A stretch of 64,000 bases of DNA from the NCBI GenBank assembly GCA_947646735.1, contig CANTFK010000983.1:310001-374000 (forward strand). Direction: 5' to 3'. This DNA comes from Peronospora farinosa. Lineage: Eukaryota; Oomycota; Peronosporomycetes; Peronosporales; Peronosporaceae. The notes below the pieces were generated by a model. That model was not told the origin of the DNA. It saw only the letters and a list, made by a program, of their open reading frames with translations, and made no database searches. Positions 44,401 to 56,106 of this stretch are shown one piece after another. The translations under genes and the position numbers were made by a program. Numbering within the stretch: position 1 is the stretch's first letter; every line of letters begins with the position of its first letter.

Positions 44401-45259
44401 TGTGGTGGAGTGGATTCTCAAACAACGTAGGAGATCCACAAACACACACAGCGCCGGACTGCCGACTTACGGAGGGGGTACCCCGATACCGTGTCGTGTT
44501 AACCTTGGGTCTCACCTTGTGTACCCGTCGTCTTGGCTGGTCTTGCTCCTCGGTTGACGCAGAAGACTTAAAGACTTGGTCTTGTATAGAGGGACTTGGT
44601 GATCCCCGAGTGGATATACTTCACTTGGGACCGGGTTTCTTGGGCTCAATCGACTTAGTCGAGAGCGATGCACCTGGTACTATGTACCCCTTCGGTGACT
44701 GACTGTTCTTGGTCTTTCGACCCCTTTATATTCTTCCCCGTAAGGAAACCGCTTCCTATAGCGGGTCTTGAATGGGTACGAACCCACAGGCCAAAATACT
44801 TCCTGGGGTTCGTTCGAGCTTGAATCTTACCACACGTCTGTCTTCAACGGGGGGCCAAAATAAATCCCTTCCCCGAAACAGGTGGCTGGATCGAAACAAG
44901 CTCATACTTGAGTTTTGACACTCACTTGACACCTCAGGCCAACTATCCTGAGGTTGAACTTGCGTTGCTTGAGCCGTCACCTCACCTGACGTCGGTGGGC
45001 CAAAGGGTATCCCGCCCGGAATAGGTGAGGTGACGGAGAATCTTGGAAGGGGCGCTTAAAGCTGCCACGTGTAATGCAAATTCGAGTGTGTTTATATATC
45101 TTATTCTCTGTATGCTTTTCTTGCCTAACCCTAACCCTTCGCTCATGATGACACCACGTGTCAACTTATGGACGAACAACTGGCTCTTTAAGGACATGGG
45201 ACTTGTACCGGCTCTGCACTTTAAGGAAGCCTTGTACCTTCTATAAGCTGGAGTCCACC
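44401..45259 (-). repeat. B/D-type LTR at E, part 1 (split by element F)
   Basis: In plus reading it starts TGTGGTGGAGTGG and shares GCCGGACTGCCGACTTACGG and GTGTACCCGTCG with the B and D LTRs. Element F sits inside it, and the sequence resumes at 52939. No internal region of its own is seen, so it is a solo LTR or a fragment. Confidence 0.7.
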
Positions 45260-45601
45260 TGTAATGGGCTACATTACACATATAGCATTAACACAAATAA
45301 ACAATTACATATGTAGGCAGGTGCTGGGCCCGAATAGCGGGCACAGCGTGGTAATTTATTATTGGTTTATTATTGGACCTAAAGTCCCCAATATGGACCA
45401 ATGATAAATCAACCTGAAATTGTGTGGTTCCCGAAAGGCGGGAACACTGTCGTATTTATTACGACTAAAATCTTCGTAATTAGTACGAATTAAAACCAAA
45501 ATAAAAATCAGAGTTAAATTTACTTAATACCTAATACTCGGGCTTGAGTCTTCCTCAAGCGCACGTGTAAGCTAGTGACGGTACGTTCTAGCCCCGTTAC
45601 A
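45260..45601 (+). repeat. 5' LTR of element F
   Basis: 342 bp, starting TGTAATGGGC and ending CCGTTACA. It includes short inverted words such as GGGCCCGAATAGCGGGC and CCCGAAAGGCGGG. Confidence 0.93.
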
Positions 45602-45627
45602 CCTGGTAGCACTTTGTAGCCCTTCCT

Positions 45628-46677
45628 ATGCCCGAGTTTGGGATGAGCGAATCGTCGTACTTTGACGCTCCAGATTTATTTCTGGAGCACGCGACCTTCC
45701 CCCATCTTACTGGTGTTGAGTGGGATGCCCTTAATCGCCTCGCGGCGATATCGGGAGAGGCATTCGTCGCGTCGTTGATGAGATCAGCGACCCCTGACGC
45801 GCAACGTCTCGCCATACATGAGTTTATGGCACGCGAGCTCGCCGAATCCAACCGGCGAGGCTTAACTCCCTCGCGCCCTTCACGTAATGAGGCCGTGAAG
45901 ATGGAAACCTCCTCCTACTCTGGAGAAGGTAAGGACCGGTTATCGCTGAACCGGTGGTTCCGAGAAGTTGATATCGCCATCGCCTCGAGACTTCTTGAGG
46001 CTCCACAGGCGAAGGTCAATTTTCTTCTTTCCCGCCTCACCGGGAAGGCCAAGGAGTGGGCCCTTGGTAAACTCGTTGTGGACGAGCACGCATTTCCCAC
46101 CTTGGATACCATCCAGGACGATCTCCGTCTTGCCTTCGAGCCACCACAAGAGGAGAAACTGGTGCGATCAAGATTCCTGTCGATGCGACAGGGTAAAATG
46201 GCGATGCGCGACTACGTACAGATGGCTAGGCATCTGGCGTCGTGTATTATCACGCACCCCATGGACATGTACACACAGGTGAATGTCTTTGTGGATGGTA
46301 TGCGTGAGGGGCAGACCCGCTTATCGCTGGAGCGCGCCGAGCCTGCCACATTGGAGGAGGCATTCGCCATCGCACTCCGTGAAGACTTTAGGGTCACAAA
46401 GGCCTATGCCAAACCCTCGGTCGTCAGCGTTCCCCGGCCTTCTGGCCCAGAACCTATGGAGATCGACGTTATTGAGTCGTCGGGTGACCGGCGACGTGTC
46501 TTTCATCATAAAGGTGACGCTCGCACCGGGCGTCCAATGGTTTGCTTTCGTTGTCGCAAGCCAGGACATCGCGCGGCAGAGTGCCGTGCGCCAGCCCCAT
46601 TATCGGTGCAAGTAGTGGACGCCCATCATGAGGGTGCTGTACCGGCCGCACGTCCAAAAAACGGTCGGGACCAGTAG
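45628..46677 (+). CDS. gag of element F (349 aa, intact)
   Basis: A single open frame from ATG 45628 to TAG 46675-46677. An alternative ATG lies five codons in. The capsid-like domain includes [51 protein letters not shown] and [15 protein letters not shown], matching the retrotransposon gag family. A CCHC knuckle [14 protein letters not shown] lies at residues 306-319. The product would form the cytoplasmic particle and bind the element RNA. The pol start is in another frame, so expression of pol would need a frameshift or stop bypass, or is damaged here. Confidence 0.85.
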   Translation: MPEFGMSESSYFDAPDLFLEHATFPHLTGVEWDALNRLAAISGEAFVASLMRSATPDAQRLAIHEFMARELAESNRRGLTPSRPSRNEAVKMETSSYSGEGKDRLSLNRWFREVDIAIASRLLEAPQAKVNFLLSRLTGKAKEWALGKLVVDEHAFPTLDTIQDDLRLAFEPPQEEKLVRSRFLSMRQGKMAMRDYVQMARHLASCIITHPMDMYTQVNVFVDGMREGQTRLSLERAEPATLEEAFAIALREDFRVTKAYAKPSVVSVPRPSGPEPMEIDVIESSGDRRRVFHHKGDARTGRPMVCFRCRKPGHRAAECRAPAPLSVQVVDAHHEGAVPAARPKNGRDQ

Positions 46678-46721
46678 GTGCAGGGCGCCCTACTGGTTGG
46701 AACGGAGGTCCGGGTCCCCCG

Positions 46722-49700
46722 GTGGCAGCCCAACCTTCCAGTCCTCCTGCGCTACGCGCACGGTTAAATGCCACCACTACGAGTGGTGATTCACGTCTGA
46801 TTATTGTCAGTTTACATGTCGCCGGCGTCCGGCGACCTCTGCGAGCACTCCTGGACTCAGGAGAAACAAACAATTTCTTTCGTGAATCTTGTTTGTCGAT
46901 GCTGCCTCCCAGCATTCAGGTCCGTGAGGGACCTGGCCAAGTCGTCGTCAAGTTGGCTGACGGGAAACCACACCGCGTATCGCGGCGCGAAGTGTCGTTG
47001 CCGTATACGTTTGATGGCTTTCGCAGTAATGATGATTTCTTGGTGATCGCGATTAATTATGCATACTGGGCATGCCATGGTTGGCACGTTATAAGCCCCA
47101 GATCGACTGGTTAGCCAGATCAGTGAGACGTCGACGCAAGTTCGATTTCAGTGAAGTGTTTACCCATCTCTTGGTATCTCCAAGTGACTGGCCAAACGTC
47201 ACAGTCGTGGATCGCGATTCCACGACGTTGGCGGTGCACAGAGCGAGCGATGGCCCTCTCTGCACTGCCTGTGCTGTTCTTCGAGACACAAGTGACAGTG
47301 ACTCCTCGCTACAGAGCGAAGAGGACGACGAGGACGACGCGGTCGAACAGGGGTTCCCGCGCGTCATTAATGCGGTTGAACAGGGGTTCCCGCACGTGAA
47401 TGCAGTGGTTGAACCGGGGTTCCCATCTGCACCTATTGTGGTCGAGCAGGGGCTCCCACAAGGGCATTGTGGCGACGAGCAAGAGCTCGCCAGCGAATGT
47501 GACGTGGACGGACAGGAGTCCTCACGCGAGAGCATGATGGTCGAACCGGGGTTCCCATCATCACCCACTGTGGTCGAACCGAGGTTCCCACATGGGCATA
47601 TTGTGGTCGAGCAGGGGCTCCCACGCGGGTTTACGGCGGCCGAGCAGGAGCTCCCGCATCAAGTGTCGACGGTCGAGTTTGGGGTACTCCCGTCCAGTGT
47701 TTCCGGCATCTTGGATGACGACATCCAGTGCCTAGAGGGGAGTGATGGTTTATCACCTGACTGCGGTTCGCCAGCTTCGAGTAGTGACTCGAAGCACGAT
47801 GGGGACAACAGCACCGAGAATTTAGCGTTGGAATGTGTCCACGCTATCGTGTACGTGGAAGGGAGTCCACAAAGGCGCCAATATATCGAGGTCGAGAGTC
47901 CTCCTCGTAATGCGTCTTCCATTACAAGTCTTCCAGGGCTTTCCTGGAAGCATTTCCTACGTGACCTTAAGGGAGGCACTGTGGAACAAGTGTGTCTAAT
48001 CACCAACGAGGTGGTTACCGTGGCAAACGAGGAGCATATGGCGCGTCCTCAAAGCGCTGAGCCGAAGTCTGCGCGTGAAGAAAGGTTTGCATCACAGTCA
48101 TGGGAGGCCCTGCGAGAGTCTGGTAACCCCGTCTACGACATTGCTCGTGAGTATGCAGACGTGTTCCCGGACAAGATCCCGGCTGAACTTCCTGCGGACC
48201 GCGGTGTTCGGCACGAGATTGATCTCGTGCCAGGGTTGAAGTATTGTGTGACACGGCAGTGGCCGTTGCCTCGAGATCAAGTCGAAGCTATTGACGCATT
48301 CTTTGAAGGCCGCCGCAAAGCGGGTCATGTGCGGGAGAGTATCTCACCACATTCGAGTCCAACCTTCTGCGTGAAGAAGGCTACGGGAGGCTGGCGGATA
48401 GTGCATGCGTTCAATAAGTTGAATGATGCCACTATTCCTGCGCAAACGCCAATTCCCAGGAGGACATGGTGCTGAATTCCATGTCAGGTAGTGTCATCTT
48501 CAGTGCCATCGACTTGACCGATGGCTTTTACCAGATTTTGATGCGCCCGAGCGATATCCCACTCACCCCGGTGAGAACCCCGAGTGGCATGTTATGGGAG
48601 TGGCTGGTAATGCCACAAGGGTTGAAGAACGCTCCGGCCACTTTCAATCGCATGGTGTCTCAAGTGTTGAGACCTCTTCGGAACTTTGCCCCAAGTTATT
48701 TTGACGATATCTTCGTCCATAGTCGCGCCGAGGGCAACCTCAACGATGTCCAAGTTCACCTTCAATACCTGAAGCAAGTGTTTCAAGTTATGCGGGACAC
48801 AAGTTGTACGCGAATCTCAAGAAGTGTGTCTTTTGTGCACCGGAGATTCCGGTGTTAGGTTGCTATGTGAGTAAATTGGGAGTCCGAGCTGATCCAGAGA
48901 AGGTGTCGTTCATCTGTTCTTGGCCCACGCCCAAGAACCCTACGGAGTTGCGCCAGTGGCTCGGCTTGGCTAATTATTTGCACAAGTATACGAAGGATTA
49001 TGCTGGTTCTATCCAGCCTTTGTCGTCACTCTTGAAGAAAGACACCACGTGGTTGTGGCGTCCCGAGCACCAAGCAGCCTTCGAAGCAGTAAAGAAGAGC
49101 CTAGCGTCAGCGCCAGTCCTGGTCCTACCAGACGATTCCAAGCCGTTCCACGTGGTTTGCGACGCCAGTGATTTTGCAATCGGTTGTGCCCTCATGCAAT
49201 TTGATGATGAGGGCCGTGAACGAGTCGTGAGTTATCAGTCGCGACAGATGAAGCCAGCTGAGAAGAACTATCCGGTTCACGACAAGGAGTTATTAGCGAT
49301 GCGCTATGCACTCATCAAGATTCGCGTGCATCTCCTTGGTGAAAGTACGTTTGCTTTGTACACCGATCATGCATCGCTGCGCACAGCGATGAAGAGCCCA
49401 CACCTGTCCCAACGGATGTCACGATGGCTCTCATTCTTCTCTGAGTACAACTTCGTCGTGCATTACAAGCCAGGCAAGACCAATATTCTCGCTGACGCCT
49501 TGTCACGACGTCCCGATTACGATCCTCGGACTGCTCTGAGTCGCCAGGCTACTGATGACGAGGACGATGATGACCGATGTGCAATGTGTGTATCGCTGAA
49601 CTTAACTCGGGTTACACCCGAGCCGTGTTTATTTGATGAGATCGTCGCAGCGTACAAGGGTGACTCAGATTATGCAGACATTATCGAGTATCTGCGTGCT

Positions 49701-51979
49701 CCCAGCGATGCTGCACTGGGAGCATTATCCCGTACCAAGCGCGACCATATTCATCGATACAGTTTAGATGGCGATTTGCTGCTGTATAGCATCGACCAAT
49801 TCGATTCTCCTCGCACGGTGATTGCCAATGACATGGATTTGCGTGCAAAAATCATTCACGAGTATCACGATGCTCCTGCTGGCGGCCATTTAGGCCGCGA
49901 AAAGACTTTCGCGGCTGTGTCTCGAGACTTCTTCTGGCCCCACATGTATAAGTGGGTACGCAACTGGATCCGAACAAGCGAAATATGCCAGCGTGTGAAG
50001 CCATCTCCATCGTCACAGGCTCCCTTGCGATCGTTGCCAATTGCAGCAGAGGCCTGGAGATCAGTTTCGATGGACTTTATCTTCGGGCTTGCGCCCGATA
50101 GCCAAGCTCGAACGGGCATCTTGGTCTTTGTCGACAGATTCAGCAAGATGACACATCTCGTGCCTGTTCACGCTAAGGTCACCGCGGCAGAGACCGCGGC
50201 GCACTTCATCGACGCGGTGTTCCGTCATCATGGCCTTCCAGAAAACATTGTTTCGGACCGTGATATGCGATTTACGTCCGCATTTTGGACATCACTTTTC
50301 GAGCTCCTCGGGACAAAACTGCTGATGTCGACGGCATCCCATCCGGAAACGGATGGGCAGACCGAGCGCGTGAACCGAGTCCTCGAAGATGTTCTTCGGA
50401 GTTATGCTACGTCATTTACAAGTTGGAGTGCATTTTTACCACTCACTGAGTTCGCACTCAACAACGCCGTACACGCGTCAACAGGGTTGACGCCATTTAT
50501 TTGTAAATTAGGCTCGTCACCCTCGTGTTCCTACTGTCCTGGCCGTGGGGCGACCCACAACACCTAGTGGCTCCACTCTGGGGGGGGGATAAAGGTGATA
50601 AACAAGGATCAAGTGCAGCTCACGGTATTTTGAGCGCGAATGCAGTAACACGATCCAAGGCAAAGACGGCCATTTTGACGCCATCAGACGTGGCTTCCCC
50701 ATTAGCTCGATGGACTGCGCAGACATTGATTGACCCGTCTTCGGGTAAACGTTCCCCTACTGCCAACTACGCGCCGATTGAGTCGGCGCGACCAATTGAT
50801 GACATGGCCGTGTCGGAATTTATACTCCAACGTCAAGCCATCACCAGGTTTGTACGCGACGCACTACAAACTGCTGTAGACCAACAGAAGGAGAACGCTG
50901 ACAAACATGGAAGAAAGAACATGAGCAAGTTTATGGAGGGTGATCGTGTTATATTATTTACGGAAGGTTTAAGGGATTCTGCGGTCACTAATCTGGGCGC
51001 GAGTAAACTCGCGCCACGCTTCATCGGTCTATTCAAGGTTCTGAAGGCAATTGGCGACGCTTATACACTCGACGTCCCCTCTTCACTGCGACTCCACCCG
51101 ACATTCTATGTCGGGCGGCTGAAGGAATATCGTCCGGCTACTCTTCACGGTTTGGCTCCGACGCCGGCTTCAGGGGTTCGTAAGTCGAACGGCCTTCCCG
51201 TCGCGCTCGACGCGCCGATGACATGGGGCGGGGTCTCGATCCCGTCTGAACCTGACCAAGCATCTGGCGCTCCAGAATCCTTATCCGCTCGAGCAGTTCA
51301 CGGTTCGACTGCCGGGTCTCACTCGAAGTCTTCTCCGCCTGGGCAGCACGTTCACTGGCAGCCTCAGCCTCCAGCCGAGCATCGGCAGCTATATTCACGG
51401 CCTGATCAACATCGTCCTGAGCAACCAGGACGCCAGCTCTACCACCGCGAGGGCCCTCCTCCGCTTGTTGATGCGGAGGGACAGGTGCGCTGGATTGTAG
51501 ACCGCATTGTGGGTCACGAGGACCCTCCACAACCATTACTGCAGTCGGCTCATGAGAAGCGTGCGGTTCCATCCGTGCGTAGGTACCGAGTACGTTGGCT
51601 TGGATTCCCTCCCGAGCAGGATACATGGGAACCACGTTCCTCGCTCCTTCGTGACGTTCCAGATGTGGTTCTGTCGTATGAAGCCACGAAGTCGGACTAT
51701 TCCAAGGCGGGCGAGCACGCGAACGCTCTCGTGACAAACGAGAGCGGTAAGGAGATTCACGTTGTCGGAAACGGAAACGATGACCAGAACGAGAACGATG
51801 TCGCGAACGAGAACGACGCCGTGAACGAGAACGTCGCGGTGAATACATATCACGATTGCGAGGCGAGAATCGCGAAGCAGGACGGACAAGCGAACGTGTC
51901 GCTGCCCTGCGCTGATGATCCCGCGGAGATTGACTCCGCTGTCGCGAGTGGTGCTGCCAGCGAGGCGCACCACGAATAA
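46722..51979 (+). pseudogene. pol of element F: protease, RT, RNase H, integrase, chromodomain (multiple frameshifts)
   Basis: The protease has LLDSGETNNFF (usual A is E), then shifts frame near 47057 before [19 protein letters not shown] is split at about 48462 and 48793, each consistent with loss of one A. YFDDIFVHS is intact. RNase H (VVCDASDFAIG, HDKELLAM, YTDHASL) and integrase (GGHLGREK, SMDFIFGL, VSDRDMRF, DGQTERVN) lie in one 587-codon frame to 50567. Two more breaks at about 50500 and at the G-run near 50580 precede the C-terminal frame, which holds a chromodomain (YRVRWLGFPPEQDTWEP) and ends at 51979. All catalytic residues remain. Confidence 0.87.
47337..47670 (+). repeat. 33-bp coding repeat in protease-RT spacer of element F
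   Basis: About ten in-frame units coding VEQGFP, VEPGFP or VEQGLP followed by five variable residues. The period is 33 bp with some longer units. It lies between the protease end and RT, the same place as the repeats of A and B. Confidence 0.85.
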
Positions 51980-52517
51980 CTGCGCTTCTCCGTTCGCTCA
52001 GACTTCGCTCATACTTTGCAATCCAACTTCGTTCGCGATCGCTGAGTGGACACTCAGCGATGTGTCGTCGCCATTCGTCATGAGTTGGGCGTGGAGTCGA
52101 GTCACAAGATTGACATCCTTCATTGACATGGACGAAGCAGAGACGGTCCTCATTCCAAGCTTCCTCACACACTCTTTCGCGTAGCGCGACGATGGAGTGA
52201 TCGGCGCGAAGTTCCTCTCGATTGGCGAGCCATAACTGGAAGCTGCTACCATCCTCGAGCATCCGATTCCAACGTTGGATGAAGGCGCACCAAGAACGTT
52301 GTAGAGCTTCATGCTCGATTCCATCAAGACCTTTCCCGCGCAGTTTTCGAAATCGGCGGAAGTATTCCCGCATCATGTCCAGTGAGTCCGGAGCGTGAGC
52401 TCCGGACAAGTCGTACAGCGACCAAGGTATGAGCTGCCGCGCCATGATGCTGGTTGATGCATTCCCGCTGATGTATCTTGGGCGTCCTGCTGGATTGGGT
52501 TCTGGGTCTCCGGACAT
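51138..52517 (-). CDS. Antisense ORF of element F (459 aa, RS-rich, coiled coil, unknown function)
   Basis: Open from ATG 52517, 80 bp inside the 3' LTR, to a stop within the pol linker, overlapping the sense pol frame for 842 bp. The N-terminal half looks folded (MREYFRRFRKLRGKGLDGIE, SFQLWLANREELRADH). It has a possible zinc site C-x2-C ... H ... H-x3-C near residues 135-165. An Arg/Ser-rich stretch at about 175-285 includes SPRRSRSRRRSRSRHRSRSG. The C-terminus from ~365 to 425 is a predicted coiled coil (ELLERIRILERQM). No indel breaks it although pol on the other strand has several. It resembles no known family. Its position and C-terminal coiled coil match the element A antisense ORF. 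A regulatory or nuclear role is inference. Confidence 0.6.
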   Translation of the reverse strand: MSGDPEPNPAGRPRYISGNASTSIMARQLIPWSLYDLSGAHAPDSLDMMREYFRRFRKLRGKGLDGIEHEALQRSWCAFIQRWNRMLEDGSSFQLWLANREELRADHSIVALRERVCEEAWNEDRLCFVHVNEGCQSCDSTPRPTHDEWRRHIAECPLSDRERSWIAKYERSLSERRSAVIRGAPRWQHHSRQRSQSPRDHQRRAATRSLVRPASRFSPRNRDMYSPRRSRSRRRSRSRHRSRSGHRFRFRQRESPYRSRLSRERSRARPPWNSPTSWLHTTEPHLERHEGARNVVPMYPAREGIQANVLGTYARMEPHASHEPTAVMVVEGPRDPQCGLQSSAPVPPHQQAEEGPRGGRAGVLVAQDDVDQAVNIAADARLEAEAASERAAQAEKTSSETRQSNRELLERIRILERQMLGQVQTGSRPRPMSSARRARREGRSTYEPLKPASEPNREE

Positions 52518-52596
52518 TGCTTATTCGTTTGTGGGCGAAGGGTTTTCGACAGTTGAGCACTCACGGTTGGTGAGTGCTGTCATGAGAAGGGGGTGA

Positions 52597-52938
52597 TGTA
52601 ATGGGCTACATTACACATATAGCATTAACACAAATAAACAATTACATATGTAGGCAGGTGCTGGGCCCGAATAGCGGGCACAGCGTGGTAATTTATTATT
52701 GGTTTATTATTGGGCCTAAAGTCCCCAATATGGACCAATGATAAATCAACCTGAAATTGTGTGGTTCCCGAAAGGCGGGAACACTGTCGTATTTATTACG
52801 ACTAAAATCTTCGTAATTAGTACGAATTAAAACCAAAATAAAAATCAGAGTTAAATTTACTTAATACCTAATACTCGGGCTTGAGTCTTCCTCAAGCGCA
52901 CGTGTAAGCTAGTGACGGTACGTTCTAGCCCCGTTACA
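52597..52938 (+). repeat. 3' LTR of element F
   Basis: 342 bp, the same as the 5' LTR except G for A in TATTGGRCCT (about 52712). It is followed by the CCACC duplication. Confidence 0.93.
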
Positions 52939-52943
52939 CCACC

Positions 52944-53250
52944 TGTCACATGGGTTCCACCGTTCGCCTGGGTTCCACCGGTCGCCTGGGGTCCACCGAT
53001 CACCTATGTCCACCAGTCACCTGGGGTCCACCTGTCAGCTGGGGTCCACCTGTCGCTCTGGGGTCCACCTGTCGCTCTCGGGTCCACCGGTCACCTGGGG
53101 TCCACCGATCACCTGGGGTCCACCTGTTGTCTGTCACCTGGGGTACACCGGTCACCTGGGGTCAACCTAAGCTGTCCTAGCGGCACTGGACCTTCGGGCT
53201 GTAGTGTAGGGAAACCTGGTACCTTCTCCGAACTCGGGACCTTGGACTAG
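52944..53250. repeat. B/D-type LTR at E, part 2, with ~20-bp minisatellite
   Basis: It continues the interrupted LTR. About ten units of GGGGTCCACCGGTCACCT type run to about 53170, the same relative place as the element D minisatellite but with a different unit. Element F inserted in the first GTCCACC. The right edge of the LTR is unclear. Confidence 0.7.
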
Positions 53251-54183
53251 TTCAAGGCCCTGGTCACTCCCTGTCACTCTTTTCAAGAGAGTGACCGAGA
53301 TCTTTCACGCCAATTAATATAATAACTACGAAGGGCCCCCATTTCTCTGGCACTTCTCCACACAAGCGTATACGCTAAGCCTTTCTTGGCCACGACTAGG
53401 TGCAATACCAGACGTCACAGTACTGACAGCGGTCGTAACATTACTCACGCTCGTCAACACATCACTAGTGGCTGTATTGTTCGATGACATTTCACTCACT
53501 TCAGACATTGTGTTAATATGTTATTTGGACAGTGCAAGAAGACTTGGGCTCATAACCTGTCACACTCACTTATCACACTGCGCAGGTGAGTGTTGCCGTT
53601 CTGTAGGGTTAACAATACAGAGTAGGGAACACAACACACAAAACACTTGCTTTCCACTGAGCAACTTTGGGATTGAGGAGGGAAAAACCTCATAGGTGAC
53701 AACCCTCTCTGTTAGACTAGAATCTACAGTGTATACCAGTAGGTATACCTCAACTGTAACGATGCGTCCCAGCATCATTCGACTAACTGTTCGATGCGCC
53801 ACACTAGAATCAGGGGCACGATGTCTTGTACTTCGTCACAGTTTAAATCTCTTTGTGTAAGAGAGATTCTGAGGCACCTGCTTTCACTATTATCAGTGAA
53901 GGTTGATTGTACGAAAGTATGCATAAGAGGTTGCTCCATTACAGTATGGCTGTCAAAGAGTATAATTAGCTTCTGTATCGTCTTCAAATGTCGAAGCAAA
54001 TCTTCTACTTTGCAACACAAAACAAGTTAAAATTGCGGACTCAACGTATCGTCCTCGCACTAGCATTCTTCAGTCACATAAGAGCGACAAAAGCTTATCT
54101 GTTGGCGTGGCTGATTAATATTCCATGTCGTAGTTGGGCCACCTATAATATCGCCCAGTAAATAGAAACATCGTTATGTGAGG
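53251..54183. other. Gene-poor stretch, possible relic retroelement leader (minus)
   Basis: A minus-strand frame near 53326-53508 (Ser/Thr/Val-rich start, then VYACVEKCQRNG) and another at 53775-54020 (81 codons) look coding in composition but match no family I can name. The stretch between them has short direct words, such as CTAGAATC twice. It might be the 5' part of an old LTR element, but evidence is weak. Confidence 0.3.
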
Positions 54184-55861
54184 TCATATACCGTAGACGA
54201 AAGAACGAAAGTATGAGACGCCAGCACTCACGAGCTGCAGCGAGTTGTGCAGTGGTACAACCGTTTCTATGGTTGAAGAAGAAGAAGAACATTTCTCCAT
54301 TCTGTCCATCGCGGCAGGGTCATCGTCATCGTCGACAGTCAGCTTGCTTACTAATACACGTGCCTCAGCTTGAGGCACTTGTAACGATACCGAAGACGGC
54401 GAATACTCCCGTGTTGTCTCTTCATGCATCCATGCCTCATATTTCTGCTCACCACCCTCAACTTCTTTGCCTTCGTCTACCGGATACAAGCATGTGTATT
54501 TTCCAACGACACCCACGCCAAGTATTTTCTCCGGGATGAAGTCACCGCATGCCGAGTAGTTCTGCATAAGTAATTTTGTGCATTGCCTGCCATTATTCTC
54601 CTGCAATACGCGCACGGCCTCTGCAAAATCCATCGCGTCGATCCGAATATCGTTCACTGCAACGATGTGATTGTCAGGTAGGATGGCGGCCCACTCGATT
54701 TCCTCCCCGCTGACGATGCCGATACGTTTTAGTACAATCGAAGGTTGATCAATAAACTCGAATTCTGAAATGCTCTCCACCTCCACCACACGCTCGTACA
54801 AAAATAACTCGTACTGAAAGATCTCACCAACTGAAGCCTGTACCACTGCGTTGCAACCGCTGGCCATCACCTCTCTAGACATCCTGTTAATGTCGCTCTT
54901 CACGTACACGAAGCGAACTGTACAAGCTGACGGGATGTCCTTCGTACTGATTGTCAACTGTCCGTGCCCACCCTCTGGCACATAATGAAAAGGTCCCGTT
55001 TCGATCGCTGTCGAATCTTCCTTTGAAATGAGCACCTGAATATAATCCTTTACAGAATGTGTCTCTGGCACGTCGTACTCTACTGCATACAGAAATCACA
55101 TAGGCTGCGTCGGTACTACCCTTTCCACAGCAAGTTCAATCAGCAAAATCGTACTTACATGTAACAAAGGACCCCTTCTCAACCTGTCCACCCATGTCCA
55201 ATTGTACAATCCCGCTAGGTCGAAATGCCAGCAGCTTTATCATGTAACCACTATCGTCCACAATTTGATCCAACGACTCTTTCAGTTCTTGAGCTTGAAC
55301 CACCCACTCCGACATGTGCCCCCTTTGCAGTAAATCCTGCGGCAGCAACCCGTAACTTTCTCTCATTGGTCGTGCACCCGCGTGGATCAGCATCTTGATG
55401 GCCACGGCATTCTGAACAAAGCATGCGTAATGCAGCGCTGTCCATCCATTCTCGTCCTTGTGGTCCACATTGACACGGTGTTGTAGCAGCAGATGCAGGA
55501 TCTCGATTTCCTTGGGAAGAAACTCCAGCTCCGCGTCTTCATTCACTACGGTCTCGCTAGTGCTGCTCTCTGCACTTACTTGTTCTTGCTCTTTTTCATG
55601 CTCTTGCTCCTCCTTTGTTGGAGAAACGAAGGTCGTATCTGCCTCTTCGCTGTCTGCAAAGCCGTAAAAACCGTCGAAATCTTTCTCCAGCTCCTGATAC
55701 ACGTACAAATGCTTCAAGCTGGCGACTGCAAGTAGCAGAGGTGTGCGGCCGCTTTCGTCCGTCGCCTCCAGCTCCTCGGTCGTTACTGTCTTTAGTATCC
55801 GATGCACCTCCGTTAGGTCTCCACGTTCACAGGCGCTATGCAGTGTCACTTGATTCCCCAT
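54184..55861 (-). CDS. Ankyrin-repeat protein with C-terminal PDZ-like region (533 aa)
   Basis: Two exons, 55159-55861 and 54184-55082, with a 76-bp GT-AG intron. The join reads KGSFVTLEYDVPETHSV in frame. Residues 1-60 hold an ankyrin repeat (TLHSACERGDLTEVHRIL, DESGRTPLLLAVAS). An acidic Glu-rich insert at ~75-110 follows, then two more repeats (ENGWTALHYACFVQNAVAIK). After about residue 235 comes a domain of unknown fold, then IEWAAILPDNHIVAVNDIRI, which looks like a PDZ binding loop region, with a matching helix AEAVRVLQENN. The tail is acidic and low complexity. It is probably a cytosolic scaffold. A GTGAGT near the 3' end could be a donor for another exon, so the C-terminus is uncertain. 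Divergent from the DHHC gene with 245 bp between. Confidence 0.72.
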
Positions 55862-56106
55862 GGTCGTTACCCTGTCGCTATTGTTATCAATACAGATGGG
55901 GAAGTTGTAATAGCACTTAACCAGTACCGTAAGGTATCCTATTTTAAAACAATGCGTTATACTAGACTATTGTATTATATAGTAGCAAACTACCTTGTAT
56001 ACTGTAGGGACAGGTATTTCAAAGCATTATTCGACTAAGGTAATTAGTTTCTACGGTTCACATCCAGCTAAGAAATTGTTGTTTATTACAACAGTCAGCA
56101 GACACG

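Larger units (their letters stand above)
45260..52938 (+). mobile_element. Element F: young Ty3/Gypsy chromodomain retrotransposon with CCACC target duplication
   Basis: 7.68 kb bounded by two 342-bp LTRs that differ at one visible position, and flanked by CCACC at 45255-45259 and 52939-52943. Order: LTR, PBS TGGTAGCACTTTG at 45604, gag, protease, repeat spacer, RT, RNase H, integrase, chromodomain, antisense ORF, purine tract (about 52583-52596), LTR. gag is intact, but pol has at least five frame breaks, so this copy needs help from another. Confidence 0.93.

Noticed and set aside
46675..46725. Programmed frameshift or stop readthrough between gag and pol in element F
   Set aside because: Possible, but no slippery site is evident and pol has several other breaks, so mutation or assembly error cannot be separated from programming.
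45260..52938. Endogenous retrovirus with envelope gene
   Set aside because: No envelope-like product with signal peptide and membrane anchor is present. The extra frame is antisense and soluble-looking.
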